Part shown: positions 40,505 to 48,726 of the stretch, piece by piece
Numbering within the stretch: the stretch's first letter is position 1
How the letters are laid out: each line of letters starts with the position of its first letter
DNA from: Chitinophaga sp. MM2321
GTDB taxonomy: Bacteria; Bacteroidota; Bacteroidia; Chitinophagales; Chitinophagaceae
Assembly (NCBI RefSeq): GCF_964033635.1
Contig: NZ_OZ035533.1
Coordinates: 3,906,001 to 3,970,000 of the forward strand
DNA length: 64,000 nucleotides
Direction of reading: 5' to 3'
The notes under the pieces: model-generated
The model's database searches: none
The model's input: only the letters and a program-made list of their open reading frames with translations
Told to the model about the DNA's origin: nothing
Position numbers and translations under genes: made by a program

Positions 40505-42126
40505 TAATTAAAAATTATTTTAAAATGGCTTTCTACAATATTATTAATTGCATCTTGATCGTAGCTAACAAGCTTTATCATTTTTTTTCCAATTTTTATG
40601 ATATCACTTGCGGGAGGAAGTGGTAGATCTCGCAATTCCGTTGCACTGACATTGATATTCCCATTGAAAGTTCTGAAGTAGATATCAAACAATCGACTAT
40701 TTAAGAGACCAGACAACCCTAAAATCTCTACTTCTTTGAAATCCTTATTTTCCCTATAAATATAGTTTAAGTGATTCTCAATTCCTATTAAGGAATATTC
40801 GGAAAGCCATTTAGCAAAATAAGGACTCGCGATTAATTTGCTATTGTCATCCTTTGAGCTAAATCTCCTCATTAGAATATAGTCTTTATTTGCTACTAGT
40901 CGTGATGAAGATAATTCATTAGATATTATGTACTCACCTTTAATTTTTCCTTTGTTTCTTTTTTCGAGGGGCCACTGGAATTGCATTTTATTAACGTTAT
41001 GCAGGTATATTAAAGGTACTGAATGTTTTGAGGCTTTCTCTTTTATAAAATCAAGACTGCGAAAGTCTACTACTGGTCCTGTTGAGACTTTTAAATCAAA
41101 ACTAGCTAGATTGTGTGTCCATAATTTAAAAATTTGAATTGCTTTTTCATCATTAGGGACAATAGGAATGTGGATAATCTTTTGATCACTTTGAAGGTTA
41201 ACTAACTCGGTAATTACGTATTCTTTGATGTTTCTGCTATCTAAATCATTTATTCCATGAGAATAGGAGATGTAAATTGTGGAAGCTGACTGATCCGGAA
41301 AATCTATCTCCAATTGATTTGGGATAGGTGCCGATTTTTTCTCAGAAACAACTATGATGTTTTCTTGTAAGACCTTATCTCTTTCAAAAGCATCTTTTCT
41401 TGAAATGAAAAGATGAATTTTTGTTAGATCCATCATGGAGAGAAATTTTTCTCTGAATAGCTTAAAATAACTTCCTGAAGTAAAGCTTCTAGGAGTGATA
41501 AAGATCAACTTCCCATTTTCACTAAGTAGTCTTGCAGAAATAATTAAAAAAATAGAATAGATATTAGTTTGACCATTTATTATAGATTTAGCGGCAACGG
41601 CCCTCGCATCATCTTTGTTAAGTTTAAAATATGGAGGATTAGTGATGATTAAATCATATTTTTCTTCGTCTTCAGAATCGGCACTTTTTAAAATGGCAGA
41701 ATTATGTAGAATAAAATCATTTTTACAGAGGAAATAAGAAAAAATTATTCCCTTTTCTTCTAGCCATAAGAAGAGATAGCTAAAACATAAATCTGTATAC
41801 GAGAGTATTTCATTGTCATTTTCAAAAGCGACGAGGTTGATCTCCTTAATATTTGAGTTAGACGATACAAGCTTCTCAATTAATGAACAAGAGAGAATCC
41901 CAATTCCGCATCCTGGATCTAAAATGCGAATGCTACTCTTGAAAATTTCTCCAAATTCTCCCATAAAGTTCGCCACTTTGGCTGGAGTGAAATATTGGCC
42001 TAAATTTTTTTTATGGTCTAATGTAACTTTTGATGTATAGATGACCCCCAATCTGTCTGCATATTCTGATGGACTTTCATCCGTATGTGGTGTTGGGTAT
42101 AATTCTGTTTTTTTTGCAAGTTTCAT
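40504..42126 (-). CDS. BsuBI/PstI-type adenine-N6 DNA methyltransferase
   Basis: A 540-residue gamma-type N6-adenine methyltransferase. EYADRLGVIYTSKVTLDHKK and GQYFTPAKVANFMG are the typical N-terminal text of the methylases that accompany BsuBI/PstI endonucleases; motif I (SAM binding) is DPGCGIG (70-76) and motif IV NPPY is at 163-166 (IITNPPYFKL). The C-terminal half (from about 300) is the target recognition region, ending with SATELRDLPLPP. PstI-type enzymes recognise CTGCAG, but specificity of this one is unknown. It is the first gene of the minus-strand operon, overlapping the next gene by 1 nt. Confidence 0.88.
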   Translation of the reverse strand: MKLAKKTELYPTPHTDESPSEYADRLGVIYTSKVTLDHKKNLGQYFTPAKVANFMGEFGEIFKSSIRILDPGCGIGILSCSLIEKLVSSNSNIKEINLVAFENDNEILSYTDLCFSYLFLWLEEKGIIFSYFLCKNDFILHNSAILKSADSEDEEKYDLIITNPPYFKLNKDDARAVAAKSIINGQTNIYSIFLIISARLLSENGKLIFITPRSFTSGSYFKLFREKFLSMMDLTKIHLFISRKDAFERDKVLQENIIVVSEKKSAPIPNQLEIDFPDQSASTIYISYSHGINDLDSRNIKEYVITELVNLQSDQKIIHIPIVPNDEKAIQIFKLWTHNLASFDLKVSTGPVVDFRSLDFIKEKASKHSVPLIYLHNVNKMQFQWPLEKRNKGKIKGEYIISNELSSSRLVANKDYILMRRFSSKDDNSKLIASPYFAKWLSEYSLIGIENHLNYIYRENKDFKEVEILGLSGLLNSRLFDIYFRTFNGNINVSATELRDLPLPPASDIIKIGKKMIKLVSYDQDAINNIVESHFKIIFN

Positions 42127-42537
42127 TTATTTTTCCCTTAGAAGTGCAATTTACTTATTATCAATTGGACATATTAAAGAGCCCTCAATATAAAATGAAT
42201 TTTTTTTCAATTTGTTATATTAAAGAAAGCGCAATTTCAAAGATGCTATAAATAATAAGGAATCTTTTAATATTTGAATTTTAATATTTAATATCTTGAT
42301 TAATAATTTAATATAATAATATTTAAAATTTAATAGTAATAAAAGGCTAAAGTTATACAAATAACAATAGAAATGTATTTTTGATGCCATAAGGAGATGT
42401 TTGAGATACTGAGGGTGTAAACAAGTCTTGGTGAATAATTAAATATATTTATTATTTATATATTTAATCGTGTGCGCATATTATGTGTGGGTAACATCAT
42501 CAAATCGGGTAGGAGATGGTTCGATTTCTGTACCACA

Positions 42538-42545
42538 GGGATCAC
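42538..42545 (+). repeat. Probable attR core (8-bp direct repeat)
   Basis: GGGATCAC repeats the 3' end of tRNA-Lys (33479-33486). It directly precedes a terminator, as a tRNA 3' end would, but the flanking 5' sequence does not fold into a T arm, so this is a junction and not a gene. Confidence 0.45.
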
Positions 42546-42546
42546 T

Positions 42547-42579
42547 GAAAGCCTCAACTTACGTTGAGGCTTTCCTTTT
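42547..42579 (+). terminator. Rho-independent terminator at the right junction
   Basis: GAAAGCCTCAAC-TTAC-GTTGAGGCTTTC, a perfect 12-bp stem, then CTTTT. Position immediately after the tRNA-3'-like repeat suggests it is the displaced native terminator of the tRNA-Lys transcript; it can also stop transcripts from 42693 on the other strand. Confidence 0.85.
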
Positions 42580-42692
42580 ATAAATCGCTCTTCATTCAAT
42601 ATTTTTGCGTTTTCTCATTTCATGCTAATTTATCCTCAAAAATTAGGGTTATTAGAGAAATCACTTTCCGTATCATATTAAAATCGAATGAT

Positions 42693-43133
42693 TTAATGAT
42701 CTCTTAATTCATTGTTTTTAGTAACAGTGATTGGTAAGTTTTCTGTACCTGCATAGAAAACAATGATTTCAGCAGGTACATTTCCTTTATTCTCACCATA
42801 GTGATAAGTGTTTACAAGTTCAACTAAAGCATCACCTGCTTTTAGATTCAAGGTATTATGTTGTTCATCAACCACTGTTAATTCTCCTTTTGTCAACACA
42901 CCTGCGTTAATTACCAGATGTTTATGAATATTCAATTTAGAATGCGGTGGTATCGTTATTTTTAAAACCGTAATTTTAGGTTTCCCATCAGGGTATTTTG
43001 GCAAGTCGCTGCCATTCCAACTTTTGTTTGTTTCTATTAAGGTAACTGCCTCGATCTTAGCGGCTTTATTTTGTTTACAGGCAAAAAGAAATAAAAAAGC
43101 AATGCAGCATAATGTAATTATATTTAGTTTCAT
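42693..43133 (-). CDS. Cupin-domain lipoprotein
   Basis: From ATG 43133 the protein has 146 residues: MKLNIITLCCIAFLFLFACK, a lipoprotein signal with the lipobox LFAC. The cupin barrel follows with metal-site pattern HKHLVINAGVLTKGELTVVD (HxH and Glu) and a second motif around VNTYHYGENKG. Small exported cupins bind metals or organic acids and are often of unknown function. The ATG at 43169 would add 12 residues before the signal and is less likely. Confidence 0.85.
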   Translation of the reverse strand: MKLNIITLCCIAFLFLFACKQNKAAKIEAVTLIETNKSWNGSDLPKYPDGKPKITVLKITIPPHSKLNIHKHLVINAGVLTKGELTVVDEQHNTLNLKAGDALVELVNTYHYGENKGNVPAEIIVFYAGTENLPITVTKNNELRDH

Positions 43134-43410
43134 AAGGGATATTTTTAAAAAGTTGCAATAGTGTTCCAAGCTATAAAAATAGAGCGATAATTTAATTTAC
43201 TGTTAAAAGCTGAGTTGCGATTTTTTTGTCCTGTTCTTCTGAAGTATAGAGTTTGCTGCGTATGTGAATGCTAAAAGTCTTCTCATTTTTATTCTTTTGC
43301 TCCAAATGTAACAGAAATTTCATCAGAGATGAATGATTTTGGGCTGAATGATAAACATTTTTTACCGGTAATATTTGCGAAACAGTATCTTCATAACCTA
43401 TAGAATACCT

Positions 43411-44103
43411 ATGAAACAATTACTTGCCTTTAAAAGATTTCATACAGCAGAACAGGCTGCTGAAATTATTTCCCTATTGCAGGAACATAATATCCCCGTG
43501 CAATATGAAGAAGAAGTCCTGCTCATGGATAAAATCTATGTAGGCCAGAACTTTGATCAGCGACACCTGGTGAAAATTCCTGCCGGTTATTTCTCTCAGG
43601 CAGATACACTGCTGAAAAGCCGGATCAACGTATCCCTTGAAGATGTAGAACCAGACTATTACCTGTTGTCCTTTTCCACTGAAGAACTGAAGGAAGTAAT
43701 TATCAAAAAAGATGAATGGGGCGACTTTGATTATGCGCTTGCACTAAAACTGCTGGAAAAGCAAGGTATTTCATACTCCCCGGAACAATTACAGCTTCTC
43801 GGGGACAGCCGGTTAGAAACACTTTCTCAACCGCAGGACCTGTCTGCCATCTGGCTGTTAATAGGCTATCTTTCTCCCCTTCTGTTGTTTTTACCTATTC
43901 CCTTTTCTACTATTTTCTCCTTTATTGGAATCTTTATAGGTGCATTTGTTCGCCTGACAAAAAAAACACTGCCAGATGGTTCCCGTATAAATGCATTCTC
44001 ATTAAAAACACGGAATCAGGGTAAGTGGATGATTATATCCGGAATAGTGTTGACAGTTATATGCTGGAATTTATTTTTCAAACTCATGGATAGCCATTTA
44101 TAA
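43411..44103 (+). CDS. Membrane protein with N-terminal DUF2007-like domain
   Basis: From ATG 43411 (MKQLLAFKRFHTAEQAAEII) a 230-residue protein. The N-terminal 65 residues look like a DUF2007-type fold, in which a helix aligned with AAEIISLLQEHNIPVQYEEE follows a beta strand. Two hydrophobic C-terminal stretches (WLLIGYLSPLLLFLPIPFS through FIGIFIGAFV, and WMIISGIVLTVICWNLFF) are membrane segments. No catalytic motif is seen, function unknown. The upstream in-frame ATG 43375 would add 12 residues of poor fit. Confidence 0.75.
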   Translation: MKQLLAFKRFHTAEQAAEIISLLQEHNIPVQYEEEVLLMDKIYVGQNFDQRHLVKIPAGYFSQADTLLKSRINVSLEDVEPDYYLLSFSTEELKEVIIKKDEWGDFDYALALKLLEKQGISYSPEQLQLLGDSRLETLSQPQDLSAIWLLIGYLSPLLLFLPIPFSTIFSFIGIFIGAFVRLTKKTLPDGSRINAFSLKTRNQGKWMIISGIVLTVICWNLFFKLMDSHL

Positions 44104-44241
44104 TTTCTGACGCCAGACAATGAAGCTGTCAAAAATTAATCCCATTTTTGCGTCATAAGGATCACAACAACAGGATCGTTGTATCGCGCTTCTAAACCAA
44201 TCAATACCGCTATCGATATCATAGCTGGTATATTTTGATGA

Positions 44242-45081
44242 TCATGCCATCACAGAAAGCATGGTCAATGCTGTTGCTCCAAGTTTTTCCTCTCCATGAA
44301 TTTTCACTTTATCTTTCACTTGTTCTGGTCGTAAGCTTTTTGAAAACAGCTTCCAGGAAGTGTCTGGATCAATAATAATTTCAGCTGTTGGCGCTGCTGT
44401 GAGATTTTTCTCTAAATTCCAGGTATTATCAGTTCGCAGCAAATACCACGACCCACCAATCTCTGTTGTTATGGTAACCTTTACAATTGTACCATTATCA
44501 GCAGTCATTGATCGGTATGTGTATGGAAGCGCAAGCATAAAAATGTCAATGAAAGGATAATAAAGTTCAGGCATCATTAAGCCGGGCATATTTACCGCGT
44601 CTCTTATCTGCTGTTGATGCAGCCATTTTTCTGTGTACTGACGGGCTATTTCCATCCAGTTTTTGCTCTCCGCCTCCCCCGCCCAACTGACTGCTAAAAC
44701 CGATTTATCAAAAGGATCTAAAGATTTGAGATAGTCGTAATATGGCTGATTGGTTATTTCAAGAAGAAAAATAAGCATTTGCGGACTTACTCTTTTCATA
44801 GCTTTTACCCAATCAGCATTCAGTCCGTTCAGAAAATTTACTAAATCCTGGTAGGAATTTGCTGTTATTTGTTCACCGAAATAGTTATCACGAAGGATAG
44901 AAAGCATGCGAATATTACCATCAACCAAATGGGCAACTACGTCTTTGACAGTCCACAGTTTCGCTACGGTCTGTTTTTGCCATTCGTTCGGTTTAAGCGA
45001 TTTCAGCAGGTCCAACAATTTCCTGTCCAGCATTGGTATCAAATGAACTACGTCAATCGGAATGTTCGTTTTGAGGGCCAT
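44242..45081 (-). CDS. DinB/maleylpyruvate isomerase N-terminal domain protein
   Basis: A 279-residue protein of the mycothiol-dependent maleylpyruvate isomerase/DinB-like group. The N-terminal four-helix bundle has the metal-site pattern seen in the family: WTVKDVVAHLVDGNIR (first His) and QYTEKWLHQQQIRDAV (second His). The C-terminal part (from about 190) is an SCP2-like alpha/beta domain (AAPTAEIIIDPDTSWKLFSK). As Bacteroidota do not make mycothiol, the enzyme must use another thiol or have another role. Confidence 0.8.
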   Translation of the reverse strand: MALKTNIPIDVVHLIPMLDRKLLDLLKSLKPNEWQKQTVAKLWTVKDVVAHLVDGNIRMLSILRDNYFGEQITANSYQDLVNFLNGLNADWVKAMKRVSPQMLIFLLEITNQPYYDYLKSLDPFDKSVLAVSWAGEAESKNWMEIARQYTEKWLHQQQIRDAVNMPGLMMPELYYPFIDIFMLALPYTYRSMTADNGTIVKVTITTEIGGSWYLLRTDNTWNLEKNLTAAPTAEIIIDPDTSWKLFSKSLRPEQVKDKVKIHGEEKLGATALTMLSVMA

Positions 45082-45173
45082 TGTAGTTTTTGTTGTCGTT
45101 ATGGGTTACTATTTCATCAACTCAAATATAGGAAATGGGTGAGAGAATCCGTTTGCATAAACAGATATATTGA

Positions 45174-45710
45174 TTAATCTATGTCAGAATAAAAAACATG
45201 ATCGCCCACCACTCTTGCAGGAGATGTATAAGCATGCTCCAGAATTTTTCCTGTCGCCATAATATGCAATACGGTCCAGCCTTTAGCTTTCAGATAATCA
45301 GACACCAGGGAACGATGACATCTCCACCAAACCGCTTCAGAGCACATATAAGCTGTTGGCTGCTCTAAGGCAATATGTTCCAGTTTAACAATGGCCTTCT
45401 CAAATTCTTCGGTTTCCATATAATCGGCATAACCTCTGAAATAGTCATTATTCCACCGGTTGTTTTTCGAATCTTTCTTCGCCTTTCTTCGTCCACCCAA
45501 ATCAGCCAGATGTATATATTTTATTCCGTTTTCTTCTAAGGATATTTTTAAATTTTCCTGGTCGAATTGTGGAAATTTGCGGGAGCCGGGCAACCTGCGT
45601 ATATCGACCAGAATTTTAATATCAAAGGATTGCAGCATAGCCAAAAATTCAGCCAGACTGTGAGTCGAATGACCTATGGTATAGATGGAATGATTCTCTG
45701 ATTTTTTCAT
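45174..45710 (-). CDS. DUF488-family protein
   Basis: A 178-residue DUF488 protein: YTIGHSTHSLAEFLAMLQ, VDIRRLPGSRKFPQFD, the middle LADLGGRRKAK and MCSEAVWWRCHRSLVSDYL, which contains the conserved Cys and CHR. Distribution and structure suggest a nucleic-acid or small-molecule role but none is proved. It lies 19 nt after the end of the peroxidase gene on the same strand and may be co-transcribed with it. Confidence 0.9.
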   Translation of the reverse strand: MKKSENHSIYTIGHSTHSLAEFLAMLQSFDIKILVDIRRLPGSRKFPQFDQENLKISLEENGIKYIHLADLGGRRKAKKDSKNNRWNNDYFRGYADYMETEEFEKAIVKLEHIALEQPTAYMCSEAVWWRCHRSLVSDYLKAKGWTVLHIMATGKILEHAYTSPARVVGDHVFYSDID

Positions 45711-45729
45711 TTGTAATTATTCCACTTTT

Positions 45730-46653
45730 TTATCCTACAAAATCTTTCAGCATATTCATCGAAGGGCAAAAGAATAAAGTTCCTGTTTTTGCTGTACTAA
45801 AATCTAAAATTCTGTCGTAATTACCCTCTGGTTCACCTACAAACATTCGGTTAAGCATTTTGGTAACTGTAAGGAATGTACTTGCATAGGCGATAAAGTA
45901 AGTTCCCATTTCATTATTCGCTATATTACCAAAGGGCATATTGTCCCGAACGATTTTCAGGTCATCCCCTACATTCGCCAAAGCGGAATGCGAATTGGAC
46001 GGTTTTACATCATCCGCCATTTCAATATCATTAGCTTTACTCCTTCCAAATACTTTCTCTTGCTCCGGAACAGACAAAGCCCTCCAGGCATTTAAATCGT
46101 GGATATATTTCTGAACAAAAAGATAACTTCCGCCTTTATATTTTTCGTCCTCATCTCCAATGATACCAAAAAAACCGCGATCTGCTCCATTCGGGTTTTC
46201 AGTGCCATCTACAAAGCCTAAAATACTTCTTCCATCCCAATACCTGAAGCCGTGTACTTCTTCGGAACAAGTTGCCGCCTGCGATAATATAACGGCAATA
46301 TCGGCAGCCATATCGATGTAATAACTCTTGTCGTCAGCCCGAATATGAAAATGCAAATCGCCCGGTGTGGAAATGGCGGTATGTTTCTGTCCTGTTATGG
46401 ATTCAAATTCAAGCAATTCTTTTGGAAGCGGTTCCGGCAAGCTCAGTTTTTTCCATGCCCGGTGACTGATTCCCATCACCACACTTGCTCTTGAAGTTGT
46501 GGCACGCACCTGAGCAGAATTATTAAGATTGCTCATCAGCGCACATATACGTTCAAAAACAGGTTTTATATCACTGTTTTCTTTGAAATTCCATACCATA
46601 AAAATGGTATTGTTATTCGGATAATCTATTACGTTTTGAGAATTAATATTCAT
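45730..46653 (-). CDS. Dyp-type haem peroxidase
   Basis: From ATG 46653 (MNINSQNVIDYPNNNTIFMV) 307 residues; ATG 46719 would add 22 residues. The dye-decolourising peroxidase signature GFVDGTENP (catalytic Asp) is present, along with a distal Arg and the haem-ligand His region around SNSHSALANVG (near residue 250). YfeX-like, without a Tat signal, so intracellular. Oxidises organic substrates with hydrogen peroxide; natural substrate unknown. Confidence 0.92.
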   Translation of the reverse strand: MNINSQNVIDYPNNNTIFMVWNFKENSDIKPVFERICALMSNLNNSAQVRATTSRASVVMGISHRAWKKLSLPEPLPKELLEFESITGQKHTAISTPGDLHFHIRADDKSYYIDMAADIAVILSQAATCSEEVHGFRYWDGRSILGFVDGTENPNGADRGFFGIIGDEDEKYKGGSYLFVQKYIHDLNAWRALSVPEQEKVFGRSKANDIEMADDVKPSNSHSALANVGDDLKIVRDNMPFGNIANNEMGTYFIAYASTFLTVTKMLNRMFVGEPEGNYDRILDFSTAKTGTLFFCPSMNMLKDFVG

Positions 46654-46729
46654 AAAATGAGTTTGCCAGCTGTCTTTTTGCAATGACCGATAACCTAAAG
46701 ATAGATGAATAGTCGTCATCTACTTGTTG

Positions 46730-47836
46730 CTATTCCGAAAAACTGGTAAAGGTTTTCCCATCGTAACGATACAATCCATTATTTCTTGTGCCTACCCAGA
46801 TGTTGCCAGCTTTATCTTCCATAATACTCCAAACTGAATAATTACCCAAACCGTCTTTAGTATTAAAATTTTTATAGGACTTACCATCATAACACCAAAT
46901 CCCGCCATTACTTTCTATGGTATGCAGCTTTTCACCGCCACCGAACCAAATATTTCCTGCCTTATCTACTAACATAGGATTACCAATACCTTCTTTCTCT
47001 GTCAAATAAGTAAAGGTTGTGCCATCATAACGGCACGCACCATAGTGTCTTGTACCGAACCAAATATTTCCTTTTTTATCTTCCAATATATTACGAATCC
47101 ATCCTTCATCTTTCGGTTTAAAATTGGTCAGGGATTTTCCATCATACAGGCAAATGCCTTCAAATGCCATTGGCCCTGAGCCGAACCAAACGTTACCATT
47201 TTTATCCTGCAACATACACTGAACACTTTTAAGACTAAGCCCATTCTTATTTATAATGCTGTCGCCATCTAAAAAACGGGTAAAAGATTTTCCATTGCAG
47301 CAATAGACGCCAGCAGTTGTGCCAAACCAAATTATTCCACTTTTATCCTGTATTATACTAAAAACCTCATTTCTCTCTTGTGGGTTATGATTTTGTAAAG
47401 TATTGGAAAATAGATTACTACCATTCGTCACAGAGATTGGAATTTCGGTCATTTTTTTCCCATCGTAGCGACAGATACCATCCGAAGTTCCGAACCAAAT
47501 GTTCCCTGTTGTATCCTCTAAAATGGACCAAACTAAATTGCTATTCAGCCCATCTTTCACAGTAAATTGTGTAAATAATTTCCCATCGTAGCGATAAACC
47601 CCTTCTCCTATGGTGCCGAACCATAGGTTCCCTGCTTTATCCTGCAGCCCACAACGAACATTAGCAGATTGGTGTGAGCCCTGGGTTTTTATAAGTTTCG
47701 GATGTCTGTCCGGGAATGTTTTTTGTTCACTTGCAATTTCTTGTGGTTGAGTTTTGTTTGGTCCGTTACAGCAAGTAAAAAACATCAATACTAAAAGCAG
47801 AGAGTAAAATGGATTATCTAAGTATAACTTAGTCAT
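46730..47836 (-). CDS. Lipoprotein with two-component-regulator propeller repeats
   Basis: A 368-residue protein starting MTKLYLDNPFYSLLLVLMFF with lipobox FTCC. About seven repeats of the pattern GNIWFGTxxGxxRYDGKxFTxF fill the rest (for example GNLWFGTIGEGVYRYDGK and GNIWVGTRNNGLYRYDGK), the Reg_prop repeats that form the sensor propeller of hybrid two-component systems. Here they stand alone, without kinase or membrane domain, as an anchored beta-propeller. Possibly a binding or scaffolding protein at the cell surface. It precedes the Dyp gene by 10 to 76 nt depending on the start. Confidence 0.87.
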   Translation of the reverse strand: MTKLYLDNPFYSLLLVLMFFTCCNGPNKTQPQEIASEQKTFPDRHPKLIKTQGSHQSANVRCGLQDKAGNLWFGTIGEGVYRYDGKLFTQFTVKDGLNSNLVWSILEDTTGNIWFGTSDGICRYDGKKMTEIPISVTNGSNLFSNTLQNHNPQERNEVFSIIQDKSGIIWFGTTAGVYCCNGKSFTRFLDGDSIINKNGLSLKSVQCMLQDKNGNVWFGSGPMAFEGICLYDGKSLTNFKPKDEGWIRNILEDKKGNIWFGTRHYGACRYDGTTFTYLTEKEGIGNPMLVDKAGNIWFGGGEKLHTIESNGGIWCYDGKSYKNFNTKDGLGNYSVWSIMEDKAGNIWVGTRNNGLYRYDGKTFTSFSE

Positions 47837-47881
47837 TTATCAGTGGTTTATTTTCCTTATTGGCTGATGGTATTCTTCTTT

Positions 47882-48433
47882 TCATTTATACTCTCTCAAA
47901 TATATTATCGGCACATTATCAGTCAGCCAAACTCCGTTTTCCGATAAAAAGAATTCATACTTATCCACATACATTTGTTCTGCCAGGACTTCAAAAACAA
48001 ATGGTTTCCCGTGTCTGCCTCCAACCGCTATAGCTGTTTCAATGTCTATACTTAAATGTACATGATGTCGCTCTCGTTTTTCAAGTCCTGTTAATTTTAT
48101 TGAAGTTACAGATTTTTGCCCTGTACCGTGATATAGAATTGCTGGCGGTTTTTGAGCAATATAAGCAAGTTCGATTTCAACTGAATGCCCTTGACTCGCC
48201 CTTATTTTCTCGTTACTTTCATTAAATGAAAATCTTTTTTTGGCGTTCGTTTCTACAATATGGTTCAAAATAATTCTGTCAAAATGAACACCATTTTCAT
48301 TTGATTTCTCTATTAAAGTTTCAACATCTGTCCAACCATGCTTATCTAATGTAATCCCAATAATTCCGGGTTGATGTCTTAGCACAAAGCTTAGAAATTT
48401 GCTGATCCTTTTATTTTCTTTTTCACTAATCAT
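47882..48433 (-). CDS. kptA: RNA 2'-phosphotransferase (Tpt1/KptA family)
   Basis: A 183-residue Tpt1/KptA protein. The N-terminal winged-helix lobe has ISKFLSFVLRHQP, KHGWTDVETLI and QGHSVEIE (with the conserved Arg preceding), and the NAD-binding lobe has YHGTGQKS, HHVHLSIDIETA and GGRHGKPFVFEV. It removes a 2'-phosphate from RNA by ADP-ribosyl transfer, known for eukaryotic tRNA splicing; in bacteria the RNA substrate is unclear. No RtcB or ligase gene is nearby. Confidence 0.93.
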   Translation of the reverse strand: MISEKENKRISKFLSFVLRHQPGIIGITLDKHGWTDVETLIEKSNENGVHFDRIILNHIVETNAKKRFSFNESNEKIRASQGHSVEIELAYIAQKPPAILYHGTGQKSVTSIKLTGLEKRERHHVHLSIDIETAIAVGGRHGKPFVFEVLAEQMYVDKYEFFLSENGVWLTDNVPIIYLREYK

Positions 48434-48726
48434 TTTCTGTTATAAGGTCGTAGTGATACAAATTAATGAAAATCAGGTGAAAGGATTTTACAAGATATAA
48501 TTTATTCTAATTAAATTAAATATACTAAGTCCCATCGATGAATTATAAAACTTATTGCATATCGTGCTTACCTGCATCAAAGCGGCGCTTACAAATCCGG
48601 TTAAGAGTTTAAGAACGGAGTAAATGTTTTAACGACCTCTTACTGCTATCTGAAAACAATAGTTATTATTGAATCCTTCATTAATAGCCATGTTTGGCTA
48701 TCTTCGCTTTTCATTCATTTGCAACC

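Larger units (their letters stand above)
42127..42692. other. AT-rich right end of the element and junction with the chromosome
   Basis: From 42127 to about 42480 the sequence is extremely AT-rich with no gene and should contain the promoter of the methyltransferase operon; no confident -7 element is singled out. Between 42518 and 42545 lies a tRNA-3'-end-like stretch (GGTTCGA, then GGGATCAC), the presumed right att site. A strong terminator follows at 42547, probably the original terminator of the tRNA-Lys gene moved away by the insertion. Chromosomal genes resume at 42693. Confidence 0.6.

Noticed and set aside
42500..42546. A second tRNA gene at the right junction
   Set aside because: GGTTCGA and GGGATCAC are present, but no T stem, anticodon arm or acceptor pairing can be formed; it is only an att-like remnant.
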